Assembly (NCBI RefSeq): GCF_001669775.1
Contig: NZ_LXWK01000011.1
Span: 806,001-870,000, forward strand
DNA length: 64,000 nucleotides
Origin: Rheinheimera sp. SA_1
Lineage (GTDB): Bacteria; Pseudomonadota; Gammaproteobacteria; Enterobacterales; Alteromonadaceae
Direction: 5' to 3'
Below, piece after piece: positions 28,252 through 37,180 of this stretch. Every line of letters starts with the position of its first letter. Position 1 is the first letter of the stretch. The notes under the pieces are model-generated. The model saw only the letters and a list, made by a program, of their open reading frames with translations. It had not been told where the DNA came from and made no database searches. Made by a program: the position numbers and the translations under genes.

Positions 28252-28860
28252 ATGAAATCACGTCGTACCCCACAGCCACCTCCAGCCCATGGCGGCACCG
28301 GTTTTGTCAGGATCATTAGTGGCCAATGGCGTGGCCGGAAATTGCCGGTACTCAATGCCGAAGGTTTACGCCCGACCACCGATCGGGTGAAAGAAACGTT
28401 GTTTAACTGGTTAATGGCGGATACCGCTGGCAGTACGGTGCTGGATTGTTTTAGTGGCAGCGGTAGTTTGGCGCTCGAAGCATTGTCGCGACAAGCCGCT
28501 TTTGCCACCTTGCTGGAACTGGATAAAACCGCTGTGAAGCAGTTACAGCAACACCTGCTGACGCTGAAATGTGACAACGCCGAAGTGGTTGCCACTAACT
28601 GTTTGCAGTATCTGCAACAACCGGCCCGGCGCTCTTATGATTTAGTGTTTATTGACCCGCCGTTTCGCCAAGACTTGGCGCTGCCATGTGCAGCACACCT
28701 GGAACAGCACGGCTGGTTAGCACCCGAAGCGCTGATTTATCTGGAATGTGAGAAAGAACTTAATGTCGCCAGCCTGCCGGCACATTGGCGGCTATTAAAA
28801 GAAAGTATTGCAGGTCAGCTGGCCTACCGTTTATATCAACGGGTTCCGCCAGCTGTGTAG
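28252..28860 (+). CDS. rsmD: 16S rRNA (guanine-966-N2)-methyltransferase RsmD
   Basis: This 202-residue SAM-dependent enzyme has RIISGQWRGRKLPV at its start, RPTTDRVKETLFNWL, the SAM loop LDCFSGSGSLALEALSR and the catalytic DPPF (VFIDPPFRQDL). The ATG at 28252 leaves an 81-base gap to divergent ftsY, the arrangement seen in E. coli. Its stop lies ten bases from that of the converging yjaG-like gene. Confidence 0.97.
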   Translation: MKSRRTPQPPPAHGGTGFVRIISGQWRGRKLPVLNAEGLRPTTDRVKETLFNWLMADTAGSTVLDCFSGSGSLALEALSRQAAFATLLELDKTAVKQLQQHLLTLKCDNAEVVATNCLQYLQQPARRSYDLVFIDPPFRQDLALPCAAHLEQHGWLAPEALIYLECEKELNVASLPAHWRLLKESIAGQLAYRLYQRVPPAV

Positions 28861-28870
28861 GTTAAAACCA

Positions 28871-29506
28871 CTATTCCGCCGGAGTGCCTTCGGTGGGATC
28901 TGCGGTCAGTTCCATCCCAAGGTTGGTGACGCCCTGCTCTTTCACCCATGCTTTGAGTTGTTGCACTTCCGGCCGGCCAAAATGTTGCCATGGCTCAACG
29001 GTATCCATCAACTCGACTAAACAATCCATCTCATATTCCATCAGTTCGTGATCACGCACCACTTTACGCAGTTCAGCTTCGGTGGTGATGTCGAGATCAG
29101 CTGATTCATGTTCGATCAGGCGTGCAACAGATGCTTGCGAAATTTTCGCCACGTTAATAAATTCGCTGCTGTCTTGCGACGTGATGCCGTTGAGCATCGA
29201 ATCCAGCGCAATCATCGCGTCAACCGCCGGATACACGCCGAACATATCAAAATGGGTGGTTTCTGGCGTCACCAGTTCCAGTTCTTCCTGCAACTTATCG
29301 AAATTGATTTTAGCGCGTTTTACTTGTAACCATTCCCACACCATATCCAACACATGTCGTGGTAACGCCGCGTCACCAAAATTGCTGACTTCAGCAAACA
29401 ACTGATAACTTGGGATCATCCGTTCCAGCAAGGTAGCTGCGATGGCGGCTTGTTGGTAAAACCCTAAGTCGCGCATCCGCTGGAAATTATTCGCTTTTGA
29501 ATTCAT
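28871..29506 (-). CDS. yjaG: DUF416 (YjaG-family) protein
   Basis: This 211-residue, mostly helical cytoplasmic protein begins NNFQRMRDLGFYQQAAIAATLLERMIP and continues SYQLFAEVSNFGD and RHVLDMVWEWL, typical of DUF416. Its function is unknown. The ATG at 29506 is preferred to upstream in-frame starts because the family begins there. No motif suggests an enzyme. Confidence 0.85.
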   Translation of the reverse strand: MNSKANNFQRMRDLGFYQQAAIAATLLERMIPSYQLFAEVSNFGDAALPRHVLDMVWEWLQVKRAKINFDKLQEELELVTPETTHFDMFGVYPAVDAMIALDSMLNGITSQDSSEFINVAKISQASVARLIEHESADLDITTEAELRKVVRDHELMEYEMDCLVELMDTVEPWQHFGRPEVQQLKAWVKEQGVTNLGMELTADPTEGTPAE

Positions 29507-29647
29507 GGTTTTCTCTGTCAAAGCACTCACCACCACAGCGGCGGTTTACATTGGCGCTATGATACACAAGCCTGACTGGCAGAACCAGCCAGGTCCAAGT
29601 GATACCAACTGACCGCCAACATTTTAGAGCAATACAGGGTCTACGCT

Positions 29648-31216
29648 TCAGACACTGGCCGGTTTAATCTGCCGCTGTGCATATTCAAACTTCAACCGGT
29701 ATTCGGTCAGCTGCTGCTCTAAAAGCTGCTGCTGCGCCTGAGATTCGGTTTCCAATGCTTGCAGTTGCTGACGCAGTACCCGAATGGTTTCGCGGGATTG
29801 GTCGTTATCAGTCTGATAGCGCTCTTCCAACGCCTGTTGCCGGGTTTGGGCGCGGAATAACTGACTTTCCAGCTTATGCTGCAATGCTTGCCATTCCTGC
29901 TCTTTTTGCTGCAACGACGCTAATTGTTGCTGCTGACCATCATCACTTTGCTGGATGTCCTGCAACTGCTGCTGCAAAGCACTGAACTCAGCGTTTTGTA
30001 GACTGTGCAGTTGTTGTTGCTCAGCCAACGCTTGGGTTAATTGCTGATGTTCGGTCTCAAGCTGCTTAAACTGCTGCAATTTTGCGGTTAAATCCTGCTG
30101 TAATTGCTGATCAATCACCGACATCTGATTCAGCTGCACCGCCATCGACGTCATTTGCTGCTGATATTGGGTGAGCTGTTGCTGCAGTTCTGCTTGTTGT
30201 TGTTCGTGCTGCGTTTGTTGGGTTTTCAGTGCTTGTTGTAATTGCTGCTCTGCTTGTTGCTGCAGGGTGCTGATCTGTTGTTGACCGGCGCTTTGCTGAG
30301 CGGCCAATTGTTGTTGCAGTTGGCTAACATCAGCTTGCGCGCGCTGGGCGGCCTGTGCACTGCTGCTTTGTTCTTGTTGCAGCGCCTGAAATTGTTGCTG
30401 CTGTGCGGTCAGTTGCGCTTGCAGCTGCTGCACCCGTTGCTGGCTTTGTTGTTCAGCCTCCAGCGCCTGTTGTCTTGCTTGTTCTGAACCAGCCAGTTCC
30501 TCGCTGAGATGCTGTTGGCGCTGTTGCAAATGGTGGATTTGCTGCGCCAGCTCGGTTGAACCGGCATTTTGTTGTTGCAGTTGTTGCTGGCTGGCATTAA
30601 ATAGTTGCTGCTGCGCGTTCACTTCGGCTTTAGCCTGGGTAAGTGCCAATTTCAGCTCATCACGCTGTTCTTCCAGCTGCTTCAGCGCTGATTGAAACTT
30701 TTCCTGCTGCTCAGTCGCTGAACCCGAAAGTTGCTGCTCAAGCTCAATCACCCGGTATTTTTCGGCTTTAAAATCATCCTGGCTTTGTTTGAGCTGCACC
30801 GCTAAACGCTGCATTGCGGCTAAAGCTTCTTCTTTTTCTTCGCCGACTTGCTGCCGCTGTTTTGATAACTGCTGCAGCTGTTTTTCCAGTTGCTGGATAT
30901 TTTTTTGATGCTGTTGTTCCAGCGACTCCAGCTGCTGTTGTAGCTGCTGATTGTGTTGTTCCAGCTGTTGCTGCAGCGCACTGGCGCCATCGGCGGCACT
31001 CAGTTGGCTACTAAGCTGTTGTTGCTGAGTGGCCAGTTTCTGTTGCCACTGCTGTTCCAACTGCGTGCGCACCGTGGCACCAAGTTGTTCTAATAATTGT
31101 TGTTGCTGCGCCAATAACTGGCCGGAGAAATCCACCAGCGTAGTTTCCAGCTGTTGTTGCGCAGTCTGAATCAGAGTCTGTTCAGCCTGCTCTGAGTTTG
31201 AGGGCACCACTTGCAT
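29648..31216 (-). CDS. Glutamine-rich coiled-coil protein
   Basis: This 522-residue protein is built almost wholly of heptad-like repeats. Gln is by far its commonest residue, with runs such as QQQQLLEQL and LQQQLAAQQ, and Leu, Ala and Glu make up most of the rest. No signal peptide or membrane helix is visible, so it should be a long cytoplasmic parallel rod. It starts three bases after the MarC-family gene and is probably co-transcribed with it. The codons alternate CAG and CAA, so it is not a simple trinucleotide expansion. I do not recognise a family. Confidence 0.8.
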   Translation of the reverse strand: MQVVPSNSEQAEQTLIQTAQQQLETTLVDFSGQLLAQQQQLLEQLGATVRTQLEQQWQQKLATQQQQLSSQLSAADGASALQQQLEQHNQQLQQQLESLEQQHQKNIQQLEKQLQQLSKQRQQVGEEKEEALAAMQRLAVQLKQSQDDFKAEKYRVIELEQQLSGSATEQQEKFQSALKQLEEQRDELKLALTQAKAEVNAQQQLFNASQQQLQQQNAGSTELAQQIHHLQQRQQHLSEELAGSEQARQQALEAEQQSQQRVQQLQAQLTAQQQQFQALQQEQSSSAQAAQRAQADVSQLQQQLAAQQSAGQQQISTLQQQAEQQLQQALKTQQTQHEQQQAELQQQLTQYQQQMTSMAVQLNQMSVIDQQLQQDLTAKLQQFKQLETEHQQLTQALAEQQQLHSLQNAEFSALQQQLQDIQQSDDGQQQQLASLQQKEQEWQALQHKLESQLFRAQTRQQALEERYQTDNDQSRETIRVLRQQLQALETESQAQQQLLEQQLTEYRLKFEYAQRQIKPASV

Positions 31217-31219
31217 TTG

Positions 31220-31816
31220 CTAATCCCACTTAAAATAATGGCCAATGCCATTTAACAACATTTGTACGGCGATAATGACCAGAATCATACCCATTAATCG
31301 CTCCATTGCGGTCAGACCACGTTCGCCCAACACCCGATGTAACAAAGGCGCAAACAACAAGATGGCGGAACTGACTAACCAGGCACCAAATAAGGCCAAA
31401 GTCCAATCGAGCATCTGGCCCGGTTGCTGATTAGCCAGCAGAATCAACGCCGCCAAAATTGAGGGCCCGGCAATCATCGGCACCGCTAATGGAAACAAAA
31501 ACGGTTCTTCACCTTCTTTTAACACTACCATACCGCCTGGCGGCGGAAAAATCATCCGAATGGCAATTAAAAATAAAATGATGCCACCGGCAATGCTAAC
31601 GGCTTCCTCCTTCACACCCAGTAAGTTCAGGAAACTCTGCCCGCCATACAGAAACAACAGCAAAATGATCAATGACAATACCAATTCCCGGATCAGCACC
31701 AGCCGGCGCCGCTCTGGTTTTAAATCTTTTAAAATTGCCACCACAATGGGCAAATTCCCCAGCGGATCCATAATCAGAAACAAGGTGAGCATTGCGCTCC
31801 ACAAATCGACCGCCAT
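31220..31816 (-). CDS. yhgN: MarC-family inner-membrane protein (YhgN-like)
   Basis: This 198-residue protein has six predicted membrane helices and the family segments FLIMDPLGNLPI, SIAGGIILFLIAIRMIF, EEPFLFPLAVPMIAGPS and AMERLMGMILVIIAVQM. These resemble E. coli YhgN throughout. Transport substrate is unknown. The ATG at 31816 has GGAG six bases upstream; a TTG four codons earlier does not. It precedes the Gln-rich gene by three bases. Confidence 0.92.
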   Translation of the reverse strand: MAVDLWSAMLTLFLIMDPLGNLPIVVAILKDLKPERRRLVLIRELVLSLIILLLFLYGGQSFLNLLGVKEEAVSIAGGIILFLIAIRMIFPPPGGMVVLKEGEEPFLFPLAVPMIAGPSILAALILLANQQPGQMLDWTLALFGAWLVSSAILLFAPLLHRVLGERGLTAMERLMGMILVIIAVQMLLNGIGHYFKWD

Positions 31817-31939
31817 AAAGATCTCCAACTGGCATTATCTTTGTCTGAACTCAGTGTAATATGAGATCAGTTTTCAAGCGAATCAGATTGTTGCGGTGAC
31901 TTTGCCATGCCAGAAACTGTCCATATTTCCGAGGTTTTT

Positions 31940-32329
31940 ATGATGACGATGACCACGCCGGCCTTGTTATTTCCGGCCATTTCTTTGTTGTTGCTGGCCT
32001 ATACCAACAGGTTTCTGGTGCTGGCGCAGTTGATCCGGCAACTGAACAATCGCGAAGGCGAGCAGGTGCGCGATTTGGCAAAAAGACAAATCGTCAATCT
32101 GCGGCAGCGTATTGTGCTCATCCGCTCGATGCAGCGTTGGGGGGTGATTAGTTTTCTGCTCTGTACCTTGTCGATGTTTGCGTTGTTTCTGAGCTGGGAG
32201 CTGGCCGGACAGGTTTTTTTCGGCGCCAGTCTGGTCAGTTTGCTGCTGTCGTTGGTGATGTCACTATTTGAAATTCAGATTTCCTGCAATGCCATTAATA
32301 TCGAACTGGAGTCACTGGAAAATCGGTGA
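31940..32329 (+). CDS. DUF2721 membrane protein
   Basis: This 129-residue protein has two or three membrane helices. The opening TTPALLFPAISLLLLAYTNR followed by FLVLAQLIRQL is the DUF2721 signature. Function unknown. The ATG at 31940 follows GAGG by six bases; an ATG at 31907 lacks a ribosome site. Its stop codon abuts the palindromic repeat copy B, which may serve as its 3' end structure. Confidence 0.85.
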   Translation: MMTMTTPALLFPAISLLLLAYTNRFLVLAQLIRQLNNREGEQVRDLAKRQIVNLRQRIVLIRSMQRWGVISFLLCTLSMFALFLSWELAGQVFFGASLVSLLLSLVMSLFEIQISCNAINIELESLENR

Positions 32330-32330
32330 C

Positions 32331-32500
32331 ATACCCTAAATCATTGAAGATACGGAATGGCCACGGTGGAACCGCGACAAGTGAGTGAGACTGGAACGCC
32401 AGCCCGGCCCAGGAGCATAGTTGTCCTATGTGACTGGGTCGGACTGACGCTTCAGCGAGCGAGCGAAGGCAACAACCCCGCATCTTCAAGGATGACGGGA
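32331..32500. repeat. Long palindromic intergenic repeat, copy B (170 bp)
   Basis: It shares both ends and the inner blocks of copy A (14137-14257): ATCATTGAAGATACGGAATG on the left and CAACAACCCCGCATCTTCAA on the right. The ends are inverted repeats of each other. It carries a longer central arm (about 32404-32465) with its own pairing, CCCGGCCCAGGAGCATAG with CTATGTGACTGGGTCGG. It begins one base after a stop codon and ends about 60 bases before the next gene. Confidence 0.85.
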
Positions 32501-32561
32501 GACGTGCAAAATAATAATTCTCAGCCATAGTTAAAGTTAACCACGGCAGTGAGCTTTCTCT

Positions 32562-34112
32562 ATGAGTCATTCGGATTTTTTATTTGGTCACGACAACAGC
32601 GCAACCCAACCGGCCGAACCAGAGCCGGTCGCCAGTTTCCAGCAACCCTGGAAAGTGCTGGTGATTGATGACGATGAAAGTATCCATCAAATAACTACAT
32701 TGGTGTTGCGTGGTTTCAGTTTTGAAAACCGCCCGATTGAATTGCTGCATGCCTTCAGCGGCCGCGAAGCTTATGCCATGCTGCAACAACAAACCGATAT
32801 CGCGGTGGCCATTGTTGATGTGGTGATGGAAACCAATCACGCCGGCCTTGATTTAGTCAAATCAATTCGCGCCGATTTAAAACAGCATCAAATCCGGTTA
32901 ATTTTACGTACCGGCCAGCCAGGCGAAGCGCCGGAAGAAAGTGTCATTCGCGATTATGATATCAACGACTACAAAAACAAAACTGAAGTCACTGCCATTA
33001 AGCTCAAGACGCTGCTGTACTCGGCGCTGCGTTCTTACCGCGATATCTGCATTATCGACAGTAATAAAAAAGGCCTCGAGAAAATTATTGCCTCCACCGT
33101 TAGCTTTCTGGAGTGCGAAAGCCTGACCGAATTTGCCTCGAATATTCTGGCGCAAGCTGCGCATTTACTGGGCCTGGAGCATCAGCAAATCTACTGCTGT
33201 GCTGCGACCGGCGACCCGAAACAACATCAGCTGTCACTGGATATTATTGCCGCAACCGGTCATGACACTAGTCTTGAGAAAGTATTACCTCTGGATGTAG
33301 TAGAAAAACTGACCAAAGTACATCAACTGAAGCAGTCGTATCAGGGCGAAGATTATTTTGTTGGTTTTTTTACCACCAGCCGGGGTCTGGAAAATTTGCT
33401 GTATGTCAGTAAAGACAGCAAGTTTGATCAGGTTGACCACCATTTGCTCAGTTATTTCGCCAGCAATATTGCGGTCGCTTATGAAAATATCCGGCTGCGG
33501 GAGCTGATTAAAGAAAGCCAGCGTGAGCTCTCGTATATCCTTGGTGAAGCCGTGGAGAAACGTTCAAAAGAGACCGGTAGCCACGTCAAACGTGTCGCTA
33601 ATTTCAGCTTTCTGCTGGCGCAACAATATGGTTTGTCAGCTTATGATGCGGAAAAAATTAAACTGGCGTCACCGCTGCACGATGTCGGCAAAATTGCCAT
33701 TCCGGACCACATTCTCAATAAACCAGGCAAACATGATCCGGAAGAATGGGACATCATGCGTCAGCATGCCGAAATTGGTTATCAGATTTTGCAAAAGTCA
33801 CAAAATGAAATTCTGCAACAAGGGGCGGTTATCGCCTACGAACACCACGAGCGTTGGGATGGCAACGGTTATCCGCGTGGATTAAAAGGTGAAGACATTC
33901 ATATTGCCGGGCGCATCACCGCGCTGGCCGATGTGTTTGACGCTCTCGCCAGCGAACGTTGTTACAAACCGGCCTGGCCGATGCCAAAAGTGCTGCAATA
34001 TCTGGCTGACGAAAAAGGCAAACAATTTGACCCGATGCTGGTCGATATACTGCTCAGTCAGGTCGATGCGTTTTTGGCCATTCGTGATGCTTTTCCGGAT
34101 CAGATGGATTGA
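32562..34112 (+). CDS. HD-GYP response regulator with DUF3369
   Basis: This 516-residue protein has a receiver domain (about 30-155) with DDDE and phosphoacceptor Asp in IVDVVMETNHAG, a DUF3369 sensory linker (about 170-320) and an HD-GYP domain (about 330-505). The last has HDVGKIAIPD, HHERWDGNGYPRGLKG and ALADVFDAL, so the metal-binding and GYP residues are intact. It should degrade cyclic di-GMP under control of an unidentified histidine kinase. Its last 13 bases overlap the converging lipoprotein gene. Confidence 0.93.
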   Translation: MSHSDFLFGHDNSATQPAEPEPVASFQQPWKVLVIDDDESIHQITTLVLRGFSFENRPIELLHAFSGREAYAMLQQQTDIAVAIVDVVMETNHAGLDLVKSIRADLKQHQIRLILRTGQPGEAPEESVIRDYDINDYKNKTEVTAIKLKTLLYSALRSYRDICIIDSNKKGLEKIIASTVSFLECESLTEFASNILAQAAHLLGLEHQQIYCCAATGDPKQHQLSLDIIAATGHDTSLEKVLPLDVVEKLTKVHQLKQSYQGEDYFVGFFTTSRGLENLLYVSKDSKFDQVDHHLLSYFASNIAVAYENIRLRELIKESQRELSYILGEAVEKRSKETGSHVKRVANFSFLLAQQYGLSAYDAEKIKLASPLHDVGKIAIPDHILNKPGKHDPEEWDIMRQHAEIGYQILQKSQNEILQQGAVIAYEHHERWDGNGYPRGLKGEDIHIAGRITALADVFDALASERCYKPAWPMPKVLQYLADEKGKQFDPMLVDILLSQVDAFLAIRDAFPDQMD

Positions 34113-34699
34113 GGCGCCAGCGGCACAGTACGCTCGGTTGCCTGATATTTTTTGATAAATTCGGCACAATCGGCCAGCGGCTGTTGTTGCCGGATAGCTA
34201 ACGTCAGTTCACCAACGGTCAAACCAAACTTATGTAAAGTCGAGCGGTTGATCACCTGCCCCGGGCTAATCAAATACAACCAATCCTTCACCTTCACATC
34301 AATATAATCATCATCTTGCGGAATGCGTAAGGTATATTCCCAATACAAAGTGTTACCGGCCAATTGACCACGTGCTTCGCCGATAACATCTTCTGCGGTG
34401 CCTTGCACTGAACCATCCGCTTGCTGCGTTAACTGCCAATGTCTTTTATCAATGCGGCCATCGCTGAAACTGAAAATTTCATATAAATCACCGCGATCGC
34501 CCTGCCACTGCCCACAAAGCTCTGCCACAAAGCGCAAAGATTGTTTGCCGCGCCAGTCGTGCATCACGCCGATGGCTTCACTACTGCCTTGAAAAAATTC
34601 AGTCAATTGCAGCTGTGGCGACAACGCCTGATAATCCTGCACTGACTGACTACAGCCGAATAAAGTCATGAGACTGGCCAGAATGGCTTTGCGGATCAT
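34100..34699 (-). CDS. DUF3833 lipoprotein
   Basis: This 199-residue protein has a lipobox-like signal (LMTLFGC, lipidated Cys near residue 16). It continues with QLQLTEFFQGSSEAIGVM and a lipocalin-like beta-rich body, including DWLYLISPGQVINRS, typical of DUF3833. It should sit in the outer or inner membrane facing the periplasm. Function unknown. Its 3' end overlaps that of the HD-GYP gene. Confidence 0.82.
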   Translation of the reverse strand: MIRKAILASLMTLFGCSQSVQDYQALSPQLQLTEFFQGSSEAIGVMHDWRGKQSLRFVAELCGQWQGDRGDLYEIFSFSDGRIDKRHWQLTQQADGSVQGTAEDVIGEARGQLAGNTLYWEYTLRIPQDDDYIDVKVKDWLYLISPGQVINRSTLHKFGLTVGELTLAIRQQQPLADCAEFIKKYQATERTVPLAPQSI

Positions 34700-34978
34700 A
34701 GAAGTTCCTTAGGTAAATGAGGCAGAACGGGTCTGCAAAGGTTGCAGGAGGCTACGGCCTGGTAACTGCACTGGATCCTTTTTTTCAGTAGCGCTGGGTA
34801 AAAAAACGGTTGCTGAGCCGATTGCAGGCCAACCATCGCCGCTGGCCTTAAAAAAATGCATAATAAATTCAGGTATCTACTAAATATTTCCACTAAATTT
34901 ATTTTTTATGCCAAAAAACAAAACTTTTTTCCAAGCAGGGCCGACCAATGCACATCAAAACTAAAGAACCAGACTCAA

Positions 34979-35542
34979 GTGTTTAAACGCAGTGATGAAA
35001 GTTTAATTAATAAAGCCCTGGATGGTGATGAGCGCGCCTGGCAGCAGTTAGTCAGCCGTTATCAGACCATGCTGTACCATTACGGCCTGCGGCTGATGGG
35101 CAATCCGGATGATGCCCGCGATTTGTTGCAGGACGTGCTGATGGTGTTGTGTCGTAATCTGGCGCAATTTCGCGGCGACAGCAGCTTTAAAACCTGGCTG
35201 TTTGGCATCGCCAACTATCGCGCCATGGATATGCTGCGTAAGCGCAAACCGACGCAGGACATCGACGATAGCCCGGATTTGTTTAATGACGATGAACCAA
35301 GCGCCGAGTCGCGGCTCTATGGCCAGCAAACGCAGAAAATCGTCCAGCAACAGTTAAGGCATTTACCCGCTGACCAAAGGTTGGTGGTCGAGTTACGGTT
35401 TTACCAGCAATTTACGTTTGATGAAATTGCCGACCAACTGGCGATTTCCAGTAACACCGTTAAATCCAGATTTTACGCGGCATTAGATAAACTGCGCACG
35501 CAGTTGGAGGTAGCCCATGTTGAACAATCAGCAAATTTTTGA
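34979..35542 (+). CDS. ECF RNA polymerase sigma factor
   Basis: This group-4 sigma factor has region 2 (SLINKALDGDERAWQQLVSRY, DARDLLQDVLMVL, FRGDSSFKTWLFGIANYRAMDML) and region 4 (HLPADQRLVVELRFYQQFTFDEIADQLAISSNTVKSR). It is about 187 residues from the GTG at 34979. An ATG at 34856 would add 41 residues of unrelated, poorly conserved sequence, so I prefer the shorter form, though its ribosome site is weak. It overlaps the next gene by 26 bases, typical of sigma/anti-sigma pairs. Confidence 0.9.
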   Translation: MFKRSDESLINKALDGDERAWQQLVSRYQTMLYHYGLRLMGNPDDARDLLQDVLMVLCRNLAQFRGDSSFKTWLFGIANYRAMDMLRKRKPTQDIDDSPDLFNDDEPSAESRLYGQQTQKIVQQQLRHLPADQRLVVELRFYQQFTFDEIADQLAISSNTVKSRFYAALDKLRTQLEVAHVEQSANF

Positions 35543-36170
35543 AGCCTGGCTCGCCGGCAAACTGACCACTGCTGAGTGTGAACAACAACTTCAGTCAGAC
35601 AGCGAATGGTACGGCCGGTTTTTAACCGCACAGCAACTGCAACGGCATGCCAAAGTACCGGCTTATGCACCAGTACCCGATATTGATACAAGCCAGATGT
35701 TCCGCCAACAATGGGGCGGCCGGCCAGCGAAAACCGCCTGGTGGCCAAAACTGAGTATCGGCATGTCTGCGATGGCGCTGATTATCAGCATTTCGCCGCT
35801 ACAGCTACAAGTACAAGACGGCGCACTGGCGCTGAGCTGGAAAGAGAACAACAGTCTGCAACAGCAGCAGGAAATGACCACCATGCTGGCCAGTTTCCAG
35901 CAAGAGCAGCAGCAATATTTGCAGCAACAGTTACAAAATCAACAACAACAGCAAGCGACACAGTTGGTGTTATTAAAAGACTATCTAACTGAAAACGAAC
36001 AAAAAGCCCGCAGCAGCGACATGATCGAGCTGGTGGAATACTTAAATCAGCAACGACAAGCTGACTGGCAATACTGGCAGGACAACGTTCAGCCAACACA
36101 AGCCAGACAAGATTACGGCAGTTCGTACCTGCCAAACCGCACGCAAATTGACCCTAAACGGAGTAACTAG
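35517..36170 (+). CDS. Probable membrane anti-sigma factor
   Basis: This 217-residue protein has a short cytoplasmic N-terminus (about 1-75) with the acidic opening IFEAWLAGKLTTAECEQQL, one membrane helix (about 82-98) and a periplasmic Gln-rich coiled coil (about 110-165). Overlap with the ECF sigma gene, size and topology fit a transmembrane anti-sigma factor. No zinc-binding HxxxCxxC motif of the ZAS type is present, so the sigma-binding fold would be of another class. Assignment rests on context. Confidence 0.7.
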   Translation: MLNNQQIFEAWLAGKLTTAECEQQLQSDSEWYGRFLTAQQLQRHAKVPAYAPVPDIDTSQMFRQQWGGRPAKTAWWPKLSIGMSAMALIISISPLQLQVQDGALALSWKENNSLQQQQEMTTMLASFQQEQQQYLQQQLQNQQQQQATQLVLLKDYLTENEQKARSSDMIELVEYLNQQRQADWQYWQDNVQPTQARQDYGSSYLPNRTQIDPKRSN

Positions 36171-36173
36171 ACC

Positions 36174-37133
36174 ATGAAATTAACCCCATATTTAGCCGCG
36201 CTGGCAACGTTATTGCTGAGCGCCGGTAGCCAGGCTGCCACCCAAGTCAGCCCGAAGCTGAAACAAAATCTGGAAATTATGCAGAACATTCTGCAAACCT
36301 CGTTAGAACAAGGCCGCGATTCCGGCGTTGGCCGCATCAGTCACAGTTATCTGGCCGGTCAGGGCGTGTTGTTCCAAACCAGCACTCAGGGCAGCTTTGG
36401 CCGATATTTTGCGATGGCCCCAATAGCGCCGATGGCACCAATGCCACCGGGTGGCATGTCGGTGCCGGTTGCCATCTCCATCGACAAAGAGCAAATTGCC
36501 GCCATTTCTGCCCGAGCGTCAGCGGTCGCTAATGCCGCAATGGCCGGTGGTCATATCGATGAAGAAGCCATTGATGCGATTGCCGAGCAGGCCGAAGCCG
36601 AAGTGGAGCAAATGATGGATCAGCAAGAACAACAGCAGGACATCATGCGTGATGTGCGTGAACAAAAACGCGATTTAGAACGTGAAGTCCGCGAGGTGGA
36701 GCGTGAAAAACGTGATATTGAGTTTCAAAGCAAAGTCGGCAAACTGGATGCTGAGCAGCAAAAAGAACTGACCAAACTCAATAGTAAAGGCGCTGAACTG
36801 AAAAAGCGCATGGATGAAATACAACAAAAATATAGTGTGATGGAGCAGGAATATCAGAAAAAACGGGTTGAGCAGGCCAAAATAGCCGCCGAAAAACAAA
36901 AAGAGTTGATCGCAACCATCAGTGTCAATTTTGCCAATACTCTGTGTGATTACGGCGCCAGCTTACGCGAGTTAAAAGACAACGAGTTTGTGTCGTTGCA
37001 GCTGTCAAATTCTCATGGCCGCAATAGTCAGGACATCTATTGGGTCTTTAAAAAATCTGATATTAATCAGTGTGTCACCGGCAAACTGAACACTGAGTCA
37101 TTGCTGAAAAAAGCTGAGTATTATCAGTATTGA
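36174..37133 (+). CDS. Secreted coiled-coil protein, third gene of the sigma operon
   Basis: This 319-residue protein has a signal peptide (about 1-21, ending SQA-AT), a Pro/Met patch (about 80-95: MAPIAPMAPMPPGG), a long charged coiled coil (about 125-240, with REVREVEREKRD-type repeats) and a globular end (about 245-319) containing two Cys that could form a disulfide. It starts three bases after the anti-sigma gene. I do not recognise a family. It may be the periplasmic sensor or the output of the sigma factor. Confidence 0.75.
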   Translation: MKLTPYLAALATLLLSAGSQAATQVSPKLKQNLEIMQNILQTSLEQGRDSGVGRISHSYLAGQGVLFQTSTQGSFGRYFAMAPIAPMAPMPPGGMSVPVAISIDKEQIAAISARASAVANAAMAGGHIDEEAIDAIAEQAEAEVEQMMDQQEQQQDIMRDVREQKRDLEREVREVEREKRDIEFQSKVGKLDAEQQKELTKLNSKGAELKKRMDEIQQKYSVMEQEYQKKRVEQAKIAAEKQKELIATISVNFANTLCDYGASLRELKDNEFVSLQLSNSHGRNSQDIYWVFKKSDINQCVTGKLNTESLLKKAEYYQY

Positions 37134-37180
37134 TATCGACGCGCTGCTGAAAAGCACGAAGTCGCTTTAATAAAGAAAAG

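Noticed and set aside
29648-31216. CAG/CAA-rich stretch as a microsatellite expansion
   Set aside because: CAG and CAA codons are mixed irregularly with Leu, Ala and Glu codons; it is a genuine coding heptad pattern.
32295-32570. Minus-strand open frame across palindromic repeat B
   Set aside because: It reads through a repeat and into the next gene's start; composition is non-coding.
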